DNA of 64,000 nucleotides from Narthecium ossifragum. Its lineage: Eukaryota; Streptophyta; Magnoliopsida; Dioscoreales; Nartheciaceae. Each line of letters starts with the position of its first letter. The first letter of the stretch is position 1. The notes under the pieces are model-generated. The model made no database searches and was not told the origin of the DNA. It worked only from the letters and a program-made list of their open reading frames with translations. The DNA lies in assembly GCA_963920575.1 (NCBI GenBank), contig OY986969.1, positions 25,521,434 to 25,585,433 of the forward strand, read 5' to 3'. Below, in pieces: positions 45,130 to 56,060 of the stretch. The translations under genes and the position numbers were made by a program.

Positions 45130-45830
45130 TCACCACGTTTCTCTACTGTTGATGACACATCTTGTAAGTACTTTAAAAGTTCTTTTCTGGAAAGATGCTA
45201 GTAGAACGTACGTGGGAAATGTCTCGTACGTTAGGTTTTACGTCAACATTGGCACGTACGTGAGAAAGATGCTAGTAGAACGTACGTGAGAAATGTCTCG
45301 TACGCTAAGGTGCGTTGTTAAATGTTGATTGGCTGAGAGGATTACATGCACGTTACACACATGTGCATGCAGGACATGCCCATGCACGGTGCACCTCATG
45401 TGATATGTTGATCAAACCACCTTACATTAATCAACCCCAGCTCTTCTCAAAAAAAAAAACCACCTTACAATCAACCCGTATATGTGTTAGGGTTGGATCC
45501 ACTGATGATGACGAGAGCAACGGGAGAGGACATCTTGTAAGTACTTTAAAAGTTCTTCCTGAAAGATGCTAGCTAGTAGAACATTCGTAAGAAAAGTCTC
45601 ACTTAAGTTTTTACGTCAGCATTGACGCTTAGATAGTAACTAAGGTGCGTTGTTAAACGTTGATTAGGTGAGAGGATTACATATATGCACGATACACACA
45701 CATGTACAGGAGATGACCACCCCCTATATGGCTATATGTGCTATGTTGTTGATCCACCACCTCACAAATAACCAGTATGTGTGTTAGGGTTGGATCCATG
45801 AATGAGGACGAGAGGCCGGTGAGGGAGAGT
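45130..45830. repeat. Tandem duplication of about 370 bp
   Basis: The unit beginning GACACATCTTGTAAGTACTT / GGACATCTTGTAAGTACTTT is present at 45148-45520 and 45526-45815. Both contain AGTACTTTAAAAGTTCTT, GATGCTAG, AAGGTGCGTTGTTAAAYGTT and GTGTTAGGGTTGGATCCA. The copies have diverged. The first holds an extra internal repeat of GAACGTACGTGRGAAATGTC. Confidence 0.8.
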
Positions 45831-46399
45831 AGTAACTGATGCAATATTTTCCCGGGTGCGCACGCTTCCATGAGCCGGCCATTAATTAGTGCCCGGGCGG
45901 CAGGACCATCAATTAATTTCTGGAATAGTCTCAAGACTCGAGTGCCCAGTAATGTCTAATTTATCGAGTTTAATTGGAGCCTATTTGTATTGCTTGGGGT
46001 GTGTCTTTTGTTTGTATTCCGAGGATGGAAAATTCTGTTGTACGAGGCTGACTCTCTAGCTATGGGGGCTCGAGGTTCTCGGAGGGGCAGTGACTTGGTC
46101 GTCCGGCATGGGGACCAGTTAACTGTGCAGTCTTCCGTTTTCGGTTAAGGATGTACGACTAGCCTTCAGGCTCAATTAAGGGGGAAAAAATCACTAATCA
46201 CCATCAGTGTGGTTTTCAAATAATTCCTTTCTTTCTTTCTTCTTCTTCAATTTTCTTTTATTATTTTGGTGGAGCTAGCCAGCTGTGATCTTAGTTTAAT
46301 GTCAAGGCTGCCATAGCATCTCAATTTAAGTATGCCATGCAGTTAAATGTAGAAATAAAATTTGATATTTCAAAGAATATTAATGTGGGGAAAATTTTG
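45831..46399. other. Possible LINE 3' tail and spacer
   Basis: Around 46145-46192 the phrase CTAGCCTTCAGGCTCAATTA followed by GGGGGAAAAAA resembles the 3' UTR and tail of a plant LINE on the + strand. No coding part is recognised. The remainder has nothing clear. Confidence 0.4.
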
Positions 46400-48503
46400 A
46401 TATTTCAAAGGCCGTAGAGGTTTGGAGTTTTCCCTCTCCCATCTTTTATACGCCGACAACTGTTTGATTGTTACATAAGCAATTAGGTGCTCGAAGGCCA
46501 GAAACTTGAAACTCATGCTATTAAGGTTCAAGACCCTCGCAGACCTTGAGATGAATGCCTTAAAATCGTCGGCACACTTCTCTCATTCAGTGCCGGCTGA
46601 CAGGAAAGATATAATTCTTCAGATCCTTGGCCTCCCTGAAGCCACCATCACTTGGATATATCTTGGGACTCCGGTTGACGCTGGTCAGGTGACAGTGGTA
46701 GATTGTGCTCCCATAATTGACAAGATGGTTGCAAAGGTGATATCATGGCAAGGGAGATATATCTCGGATCCGGGTAGACTGATTCTCATCAAGTCAGTCC
46801 ACGAACCCAATCCGGCCTTTGTTATGGCCACGACTCACGTCCCGATGGGGGCGATTAATAGAATATTGGAGCTTAGCACATCTGTCGCGACTTTCTCTAG
46901 AGAGGGAAGATGTCTTGCTTCAATGTGGCATGGAAGACTGTGTGTACACCTAAGGAGATGGGCGGTTTGGGTGTACGGAACTTCAATACTTGGCAGCGCT
47001 CTCTAAATATTAAGAGGATAGCGACATTACTTGATCCGGAACGAATGTCTGGAAGGAGCTTGCCAAAGCTAAGTATCGGTGGCCGGAAGTGCTTCCTTCG
47101 TGCAGGGATGGCGGAGTGGTTTCGATGCACTGGAGACATATTTGTAGTGTTGCCGATGAACTTAGGATGAGGCTAGTTTGGTCACCGGAAGAGCAGAGCA
47201 AACTTAATGTCGTGTTTGATGCCTGGAGCTTTGATCTACCACTCTCGAGATGGCCAACCTTCTTCAACATCTATGCGGGCTTGGAGGCAGTAGAGGTGGG
47301 TGATTTTATGATTGGGGAGAACTGGAACATTGAGGTCTTACGTGATGCGTTCCATCCTATGTTTATTGATTTTATGATGCCGATGATGGGGAGAAGGAGC
47401 CTGAGGGATACCAGTCGGTAGCCTTTCAATAGTTCCGGCAAGGCGAGTTCGGCGTCAACTTATCATGCTGAAATTCAAGAACTAATGCCTTAGAGACGCT
47501 TGGAGCAGGACAAATACTGGACACAGCTATGGCACACTCCTGTTGGGCCACGAGTGTGCCACTTCCTCTGGCATGTCTCCCATCAGAAGCTTCAAGTTAG
47601 AGACATTTTGTGGAGGATGCGGCTAACTTCGGAGAGAGATTGCCCCTGCTGCGATAGTGTGCCGGAAACGATGGAGCATGTCATGGTTGGGTGTCCTTTT
47701 GCCATCAATGTATTTACTATACTTGCGGAGAAGGAGGGGTTCACATTACCCCAATGGGATATTGATTGTATCCTTTTCAGCCGTGATCGGAGGTGCTAAG
47801 GGGGATAGATCGAAGAAGATCAACGTGCTTATGGGCTATGGTATGTGGTTAGTGTGGAAGGATCGTAACAAGTTATTGTTTGGGGAGGCAGGGGAGTCTG
47901 TTGAAGCTACTATGTGCAAAGTTAGGCGCTTGGTGCGAGAGCTGCACTCGCAGGGGACACTAAGAGATCTGGTTGGGAGAGGCTCGATGTCTGCATGCTG
48001 TCATGTGATCCAGACGGACTTCTCACTTGATACGAGCACAAGGGAGGTGGCCTATGGTGTTTTGGCTATGTCTAACTCTCGTGATCCTTTGTGGGCTATT
48101 GGTAGACCAGCGCAGGTAACCTCTGTGTTACATGGGGAGTTGTTGGCATTAATGGAGGCACTCAGATCGGCTTGTTCGATTGGTTTGAGAAAGCTTGTGT
48201 TGGAATTCGATTCTTTGGTGGCCATCCAAGTCCTAAATGGATTGAGAGGATGGCTTTTAGCTTTGGAAGGTCTAGCTAGGCAGATCTAGTTGATTGTTCT
48301 AAAGTTTGAGTATGTTTTGTTCCTGCATGTGCCTAGAGACTATAACGCCTTGGCTAATGCCTTGGCCCGGGCTTGTCGCCGGCGGGGGATGGAGATATGT
48401 TGGTCCAGTGATTTTGGGGCAGCGCTGCTAGACAGCATGCATTAGGATCGCTTATGTAACCTTGTTTTATTACTAGCCTTGAGCTGATCTCATAAAAAAA
48501 AAA
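46400..48503 (+). pseudogene. Decayed LINE: reverse-transcriptase end, zf-RVT, RNase H
   Basis: It begins near 46428 with the catalytic box region (LSHLLYADNCLIVT). The reverse-transcriptase thumb follows (LGTPVDAGQ, GRLILIKSV), then zf-RVT (GPRVCHFLWHVSHQKL, CPCCDSVPETMEHVMVGC), then RNase H (QTDFSLDTSTREVAYGV, HGELLALMEALRSA, HVPRDYNALANALARA), and finally an A run at 48493-48503. Several frameshifts and stops occur. It is 5' truncated and older than the LINE at 2084-7985. Confidence 0.88.
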
Positions 48504-49392
48504 AACCACAGGGACAACGAAAATTGGGAATGACCTATCTATGCCAATCGGTATCATCACACTCACAAAGGGTTTGAGTACTGTACCTCTCATTTGATAC
48601 CATGAAAGAACTCTAGTCATTTAACCCAAAAACTTAAGTCAATGGTTAAGAGTGAGTTTAAATTAATACAGACGACCCCACCAACCCCAATGGCCTCCCT
48701 GACGGTAGTGGCAATGATCTCACCACCTGTATCTTTCGAAGACATCATGGCCTCAAAAGACGAGAACAACGATCTCATTTTTGACTATTTCTAGAACTCT
48801 TTATTATACTATATTAATATAAACTCGTCCTCAATCATGGGTTTAAGTTTTTTGATTGAATGGTTACAGTTCCTTCATGGTATTTTTATAGGTCTATACG
48901 CATGATCAATTCTAGCCCTTATTTCAAACTAATTAATATCTCTTAAAATATTTGACCATCGAAAATCATTTACTTATCTAGATCCATCTTATCAATCAAA
49001 CAAGCTTATGAAATTTCAAGAGAGGGTTTGATCAGGCCTGGCTTGAGCCCATCACGAACAAACGTTGTTTTTGCGCTGTCTCGGACAAGGCTTGGACCGG
49101 CCCGAACACAGCCCACAGACGTTCTTACCTGCTACGACTTGGATTGGATTAATAGGATTTGGTTCTGAGCTTGGACCGGCCCGAACACAGCCCATGGACG
49201 GTCTTACTTGTAATTCAAGAGTTAAGTTTCCTCGCAAAATGCTAAACAAATTCCAAAGCGACAGACAAGACATTGTCCACGAATCTTAATTTTAACCAAC
49301 TAAATCCAACAGGGAAACAAGAAGCTAGCTTAATGATCACCATAAATTACAAAGGCACGCAAGAAGAACTAACCCTGTATGGCTGTATCTCA
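48504..49392. other. Intergenic, no gene seen
   Basis: A direct repeat of GCTTGGACCGGCCCGAACAC with AGCCCA lies at 49089-49118 and 49168-49198. No coding sequence is recognised. Confidence 0.5.
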
Positions 49393-50040
49393 TCACACCA
49401 GCAGTCCGCTCTTCTTGCCCCATGCAATGGCTACAATGTACAGAAATATCACACCAGCAACAATACTCGAGGTCGCTTGCCAGAACTTGTAAAAGGGGGA
49501 ATCATAGATGTTTATGTGAATATTAATGCCAAATAAGCTAGTAATTACGACACCCATAGTTATTATCAGGGTTGCTGTGCTAAGCATAACTCCCATCTGC
49601 AGGAGCTGGTTTTGTTTGTCATCCAGCATGATGTTGATGTAGTCCTCAGTGTCATCAACATAGTCTCTTAGCTGCATATCACAAGCACATAAAATTAGGA
49701 TAGCAATTGGTTCGCCTTCGGCAAGAGCATAAAGATAATCCATAGGAAAGGAAACAACTTCTCGGCCTTTTGAGATTTAAAAGAATTGTAGAGAAGAAGC
49801 ACACGTACAGTAAATAGCTTGTTTGAGGTGCCGCCTATCTGCACAAAGTAAGCCTCCAGCAGCATCTCCAACTCATCAGTAATAGGCCTAAAACCATCTA
49901 CGTGTGAACCGAACCTGTCAGTCTCATCCATTGCCTCATCATCACTGCTGATACAGAATCTCATAAGCGAAGTCCTCCAATGAAGCTTTGTCCAGTCATA
50001 AAAGCACATCAAATTAAGACAACAAATATCATGAAAAACA
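49393..50040 (-). pseudogene. MRS2/CorA-type magnesium transporter, 3' exons only
   Basis: Two - strand exons are clear. The upstream one (about 49970-49809) encodes ITDELEMLLEAYFVQIGGTS and NKLFT with donor GTACGT. The last (49671-49393) has acceptor ATGCAG and encodes LRDYVDDTEDYINIMLDDKQ, QMGVMLSTATLIITMG, two membrane segments and a TGA stop. MRS2/MGT proteins are pentameric Mg channels whose signature is GMN at the end of the first helix. Here it reads GIN (LFGINIHI), a change expected to destroy transport. The N-terminal two thirds is absent. It is a gene fragment, possibly transduplicated, not a working gene. Confidence 0.85.
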
Positions 50041-51003
50041 GGATTGGGTAATGGTGACCGTAAATGACATGGCTGCAGGTTACAAGACTCTAAGCTACTA
50101 GTGTAGATCTAATAAAGCCATCTAAATACATGAATAAACCAATAAAAATCACCATTTTAACCATAAAAGCTAGTATATTAGAGACTACACAAATGAGCCA
50201 ACAATTCTGGTTACTGAAGTATGAGCTACATTACAAAGAAAATGGGAAGACCATAGAAAAAAGAATAACAAGCCTAACGGCTCAACTTGTCAAAATAAAA
50301 AACTCCAAACGAAAGAAGAACGCCGAAGAGGAGGAGGAAGAATCGATGTAGAACTACAACTTGATCGAGGCCAGTGTACCACACTGTGCCCTTAAGGTCG
50401 TATTGCCCACCACCGGTGCTTCTGGTTCTTCAGGCAAGGAACTCCCAGGGTACAACGATCTCCTGCACGAACGAAAGGAAGCCGGCATCCGATCGCCCGT
50501 CAAGCCTTCGCTGGTACGGTACTCTCAGACTTCAGGACCCTCTAGTGAGTGGTGTGCAAAAATTGGATGCATGTAACTTAGCTTCTAAGGGCTGGAATAG
50601 GTCCTATTTATAGGCTAAGGGAGCAAGCTGATCAGCCATTAGGGGAGATGAAAAGACACGCCTCGTCAGCATACAACAACCAATAATAGACTGCCACGTC
50701 ATCCGGAAGCTGACCAGTCAAGGGTTGTCAAGAGTCAGATTCCAATCAATTTCTCTGAAATCGAAACTGACTCAATCAATTCTGCAGAGGCCCAAGAGTC
50801 GTAACTGACTCAATCAATTCTGCAGAAGCCCAAGAGTTGGATCAGATCCATTCCTAAGAGATAACTGACTCAGCCCATTAATCATGGGCATCCCAAGAGT
50901 CAGACCCAATCAAATCATTTGTAACCGTTTTTAAGCTGAAAAGGTTCAGTGAATTCGAGCTGACTCGACCAGCTCCTGTGTATAGCAAAAGGGACACGCA
51001 CGG
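50041..51003. other. LTR-like segment between the MRS2 remnant and a lectin fragment
   Basis: On the - strand a TATA-like CCTATAAATAGG lies near 50607-50618. A 41-bp unit with CTGACTCAATCAATTCTGCA is doubled at 50768-50842. The segment from about 50374 (TGTACCACACTG) to 51000 (GGGACACGCA) could be a solo LTR inserted into the lectin copy, but no target duplication was found. 50041-50360 shows nothing. Confidence 0.35.
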
Positions 51004-51150
51004 CGCAACGGATTCTCGTCCAAGGCGACCAAGGTGTATGTTTGTGTTCTTAGGTATAACGGAGAGCTTGTGATTTATGGTTTGAAGGATAAGATCTATG
51101 GAGAAAAGACGATTGCTGAAAGAGAGATTAAAATGGTTACAGGAGCTTAA
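51004..51150 (+). pseudogene. GNA-type lectin C-terminal fragment
   Basis: About 48 residues remain: NGFSSKATKVYVCVLRYNGE, LVIYGLKDKI, EREIKMVTGA and TAA. It is nearly identical to the end of the 31700 fragment, and the shared 3' flank continues downstream, so both come from one duplication. The upstream part was replaced by the LTR-like segment. Confidence 0.88.
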
Positions 51151-51908
51151 AGGCCATGGCTAGCTAATATGTGTGAGTACTACGTCATGCTTGGTTTGTA
51201 ATAACCTCTATGAAGTTATGAGATAAATAAGAAGGGCTTCTGGTAATAATATCTATGAAGTTATGTTATTCGGAGTCTCTTTAAAAAAAATTTGGGTACT
51301 TTTGGATTAATTCGAAATTTCTTTGCGTCATTAGAAGAGGTTTATATGAAGTGATTTTAATATCTACAATCTGAAACTGGTATGTCGGCTTAGGTCATAG
51401 GTCCGGTCTGACATTGGGCCCTGTCAACCCAACATGGCAAGGCCTAATACCCAAGAAATTCAGATCGGGCCCCAATCCTTTCGGAGCTAAGCCTGACATG
51501 ACCCAGGTTGGAAACACAACTACATAGCCATTAGCGACTCAATTGTCACATTACTCGTTAGCATCCTAGCATATGTTTGGTATGTAACCCCTTATTCACG
51601 TGCCTATCCTCAAATATTTTTTTTCCTATCCCAAGTAATCATTATCCACATATCCTCATTCCATCTACTACTACCACTTTATTTTTTCTTATTCCAAGTA
51701 ATCATTACTACTTTATTCTCACTTTTCTCCGCCCTTATTTCAGATTTGTTAAAAAAAAACAAAAGGCTTTTATTGGTACTACTCACTCGTAATTTTACGG
51801 ACATAAATATTAATAATAATTTTTCCGTACCAAACTTATACTGCTAATTGGTGGATTAGTGCTCAACCTGACACACTGCATTAATTGCATCAGAAATCAA
51901 AGACACGT

Positions 51909-52708
51909 AAGGATGGCAATTTGTACCGAACCGATGGGAACCGAACCGTTCCGTCCCGATTCCTTGCCCCAAATCCGTGATTTTGCCCCATGGATATGGG
52001 TTTGGTAGAACCCAATAGATCCCCGTGGGGAATGGGGCAAGTTTGGTATAGGCTTTTCCCTGAACCGATTTCCCGTCCCGCCCCATATCTGCCCCGCCGC
52101 GACAATTAAATTACTAAAATACCATATATATAGTAGTGGGGTTAGTGTTTAGAAGTGGGGTTAGTGGGTGAAGTTAGAGCTTTTCTCACGCTATTCACTA
52201 ATTCTTGCTTTTTATTTTTTTTGTTTCAATTAAATAGCTATGAATTATATCAATGAAGGACTTGAGGTTGTAGGGTCAAATTGTAGGAGAAGAAGAATTC
52301 ACCCATGGTTTATTTTTGTTCTCAATGGTGTTTTACCAAGGGTTTTTTTGAATCATTAACTTATTTTTCTCTAATCTTTATACTTTTTTTGGATTTAGTT
52401 ATGTTTAAACTATATTATGCCCGGTTGCGTAGTGAGTGATGTAGTACTTGGACCAAACTATTTAGTCAATTGCGATATGGAATCTTTAAATGTGGTTCAA
52501 TGGTTTGAGAATTATTCATGATTATGATTTTGTATGTGTTTATGCTAAACCGTGGTGATCTGTGGTTCCCCGAACCCCGTTTGGTATGGAGACGGTATGA
52601 ACCTGCTAATCCCCGTGAGGAATGGGGCGGTTTTGGGACATGGTTTTTTAATGAGAAATGGGGCGGTTTTGAAGATCCCCGTCCCAATCCGTCCCATTGC
52701 CATCCCTG
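51909..52708. mobile_element. hAT-type MITE-like insertion (about 800 bp)
   Basis: The ends are inverted (AAGGATGGCAAT...; CCAGGGATGGCAAT on the other strand). The paralogous site at 32855 lacks the segment. GACAC stands at both edges; a full 8-bp duplication is not clean. The ends contain CCCGT/GGGG-rich words (CCCCGTGGGGAATGGGGC) and the middle is A/T-rich. No transposase. Confidence 0.75.
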
Positions 52709-52781
52709 GACACAAACCTCCTTTTCCCACTAATAAATTGGTGGGTACTGTCGCTTGTGCTATTGCTATCAAAATTATTAA

Positions 52782-53743
52782 GGGTTTTTTACATATATAT
52801 CCTCAAAAAACTTTCAAATTACGGATTTACCCCTATATTCTTCATATTTTCATATATATACTTCAAAAGTTTAAGTGATCACATATATACCCTTCCGTCA
52901 ACTCCCGTGAGGTTAAGTAACTTAACCATGGTTAAATCATATTTTAGGGGGCTTTTTTGTAAATTTATGGGGATTTTCGTGTAACTATGGGTTTTTTAGG
53001 GGTTTTTTTTTGCAAATTCTCAGTTTTCACCGCCGACGCCATTTTGCGACCAAAAGCCGGCCAAGTTTACTGATCTCCTTCCCCTTCTTATCCCCTTCTT
53101 CTCCCCACTATTTCTCACTAGAAGCTAGTAGAAGGAGGAGTTTGAGAGAGAAAGAAACGGACAAAAACATAGAAGAAAAAAAGGGATTTTCGCCGGATTT
53201 TTTTGAGATTTGAGTGGTAATCGTTGATTTTTCTTCTTCTTCTTGGTCTAGATAAGCTTTCTTATTGATTCCGGGGTTTTTCATGTATTTTTGGGCATTT
53301 TTCGTGACATTTTTCAAGGTTTTTGGATCTTCTCTGGCGAAGGTCGCCGGAGATGACGCCCCCCTTTTTCCAGCGACTGTAGAGTTTGGTAATCATCGAT
53401 TTTTTTCTTCTTCTTGGTGTAGATAAGCTTCCTTGTTGATTCCGGGTTTTTTCATGTATTTTTGGGCATTTTTCGTGGCATTTTTCGAGGTTTTTGGATC
53501 TTCTCCGACGAAGGTCGCCGGAGATGACGGCGGGGACGATGAACAGTATCAGGGGCAAACAGGTAATTTGACACCACGCTGTTAACGGCGTTATGGAATA
53601 TTCCCATTTGATTCCACGTCAACTAACCCGAAGGGTATTTTTGAGATTATTTAGACTTTTCAGGGGTATATATGAAAATATGAAGAATGTAGGGGTAAAC
53701 ACGTAATTTGAAATTTTTTTAAGGATATATATGTAAAAAACCC
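52782..53743. mobile_element. Non-autonomous Mutator-like element (962 bp)
   Basis: A perfect 9-bp target duplication AATTATTAA (52773-52781 and 53744-53752) and ~85-bp inverted ends starting GGGTTTTTTACATATATATC define it. The paralogous empty site is near 32915. The interior contains a 172-bp tandem duplication (53216 and 53388) with TTCTTCTTCTTGGTSTAGAT and GGCGAAGGTCGCCGGAGATG-like words. These look like the 5' UTR of a captured plant gene, which I cannot name. Confidence 0.9.
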
Positions 53744-53894
53744 AATTATTAATCGTCTTTTTCCCGGTACTATCTACCACTCGGGCGATTGCTATCACAA
53801 CAATTAATTGTTACATGTATAGGTCAACTTTATATATTAGTTCATCAGAAATGTCTCAAAATGTAAATTTCAAAAGAATGTAAAGGATTTCCGG

Positions 53895-54060
53895 TCTATT
53901 AGCGTATGCTACGTGGGGTTATAAAGGGGTCACTGTTATCTTAGCAAGGCGGATGGAGGTGGTCCATGATAAACTAATTGGTATAGCGCAATCAGCATTC
54001 ATTTTTGAAAGAAGCATCCATGATAACATAGACGCGGCAAAAGAAGTGATGTGCTTATAT
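53895..54060 (+). pseudogene. LINE reverse-transcriptase scrap
   Basis: The + strand encodes VILARRMEVVHDKLIGIAQS and AFIFERSIHDNIDAAKEVMC, the reverse-transcriptase region around the QSAF motif. It runs directly into lectin C-terminal sequence. Confidence 0.75.
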
Positions 54061-54063
54061 GTA

Positions 54064-54092
54064 GCAGAGATTAAAATGGTTACCGGAGCTTA
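54064..54092 (+). pseudogene. Lectin C-terminal scrap
   Basis: It encodes AEIKMVTGA and a stop, followed by the lectin 3' UTR wording (GGACATGTCTAGCTAGTATG, CTTCGTCTGTAATAATTGGC). It is the shortest relic of the cluster. Confidence 0.75.
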
Positions 54093-55200
54093 AAGGACAT
54101 GTCTAGCTAGTATGTGTGAGTTCTATATATGTTATGCTTCGTCTGTAATAATTGGCTGGGATTATCCGTTGCCATCTTGGAGATCGATGTTGCATGGATT
54201 ATAGCTTCAGCTTATAAATGTCTATGAAGTTATGAGATAAATAAAGCAAGCCTTGTCGTAATAATTTCTTGATGTACAATAGAGTGCACACCCAACCAAT
54301 TTATCACTGTGCATTCTGCATGCTTGACCCTGGCATGTTGGACGGCCCTTGAGCGGTCCAACTTAGCGGTGGTAATTAATAGGTTGGACTTGTGTCCAAC
54401 CCCCCGGTCACCAAATTTATTTGAGATATAAGACATTTGCACCCCAAGTCATAAAGAATTTTGAGTCTTTTATCCAGACTTAGACCGGATAAATAATATC
54501 CATACAACAACAAATCCTTTACACAAAGGATTTGTTCACATTAGACCAGTTTTATATGATCTGATTTTAATATCTACACTCTGAAATTGGTATGTAGGCA
54601 TGGCTCATAGTTCCTGTCTGACATTGAGCCCGGGCAGACCAAGTGGTCTGGCATAATACCCAATCCAGCCCAAATTCAGAATTTTAGATTGGGCCCCAAT
54701 ACTTTGGCGGGTCTGGAACGTTAAGCGTGACCTGACCTAATTGGAAACAATGTGGGCCGGCCCATCTACACAACTCCGTAGCCATTAGCCACTCATTGTC
54801 ACATCATGTAGTAGTTGTTTGCAAACTTGGATGTATTCGGCATGATTAGTGAACATTATATAGCTTGGTGTGATACACGTGCTCAGTTCTATCAAGACTT
54901 CATCTGGATGCTGGCGAGGACTATAGAATATAGATCCAGTGATGGCTAACTTACAGCTTACAGGGCACCAATGTCACATGGATATCTAATTAAAAAAAAA
55001 AAAAATCATACTTGGGGCTCGTGTGTCTAACTCCTTCCCCTTTTTTTAGTGTCTCCAATTATTCTAAGGTCTCCCGAAGTTGGAAGAAAAAAATTACGTT
55101 TTAAATCCATTATATTTTTATTTAACAATTTAGGGCTGTTCAATGTTTTGATCACAAAACATGTTATTTTGGTCAAAAATCCTTAATCCATATTCCAAAC
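54093..55200. repeat. Lectin 3' flank copy, then unique sequence
   Basis: 54093-54260 matches the 3' UTR of lectin 3, and 54545-54830 matches the TTTAATATCTACA / GGTATGTAGGC flank block. 54850-55200 shows nothing. Confidence 0.65.
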
Positions 55201-55665
55201 ATACACATAAACTAGGTGGGCCCTTGCCACATGGCATGGTAACCATCAAGTTAATGGGTGATTTGGTTATAAAAACCGAATTTGATTAATGGATCAATCT
55301 TATATAAGGACTAGGTGGGCCCCCTGTCACCTGGCAGGGTAACCATCAAGTTAATGGGTGATTAGGTTATAAAAATCGAATTTGATTAATGAATCAACTT
55401 TATATAAGGATGTATATTTAAAACTAACCTAGGGAAGATGATAAAAATATACAAAGTTAACTTAGGAAAATATACATGTAAATAAACTAATAGGAGGGAA
55501 ACGGCTGTAACCGTTTTTGCTCCTTATAAGGTTGATGTATATTTAAAACTAACCTAGGGAATATGATAAAAATATACAAATTTAACTTAGGAAAATATAC
55601 ATGTAAACAAACTAATATAAGAGAAACGGTTGTAACCGTTATTGCTCCTTATAAGATTGATATTC
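55201..55665. repeat. Two tandem duplications, Helitron-like ends
   Basis: A ~100-bp unit (CTAGGTGGGCCC, GTAACCATCAAGTTAATGGG) is doubled at 55212-55410. A ~130-bp unit (GTATATTTAAAACTAACCTA, AAACGGYTGTAACCGTT) is doubled at 55406-55660. On the - strand the first unit ends with a GCCACATGGCA-type hairpin, GGGCCCACCTAG and then T, resembling a Helitron 3' end. Confidence 0.6.
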
Positions 55666-55976
55666 CATATCCAAAATAATGGAAAGGCGAAACGACCATA
55701 AGTTGTAAAATAAAAAAATATGGGGATTTAATTTGTAAATTTTCCAAAGTTGGAACAAGGAAGGGTAAATTAGAAATTAACCTTTTTCTCCATTGATTTT
55801 AAAATAAAAAAGATTTAAAAAATGAGAAAGAGAACAAATGTTTCTCTTTTCTCAGTCATTTTGTACTTTTATTAAAAAAAACAATTGTTGGAGGGCAAAA
55901 CAAAATTAGTTTTTTATATTCTTGATAATTAAATCTCTAACAACAAAGAAAAATCCTTCTCTCCTCCGCTGTACTG

Positions 55977-55984
55977 TATATATA
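55977..55984 (+). promoter_or_regulatory. TATA box of lectin 4
   Basis: TATATATA/TATAAT-type sequence about 80 bp before the ATG at 56061. The upstream region differs from lectins 1 and 2. Confidence 0.5.
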
Positions 55985-56060
55985 ATCGACAACCAGGGAA
56001 GGGGTTGGCCTAAACCAATCTTCTAGCTAGATAGCTAAAGTAGTAAAAATTAATTCTCCG

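Larger units (their letters stand above)
51151..53870. repeat. Lectin 3' flank copy, interrupted by two elements
   Basis: 51151-51908, 52709-52781 and 53744-53870 line up with 32030-33060. The insertions at 51909-52708 and 52782-53743 are absent from that copy. Confidence 0.8.
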
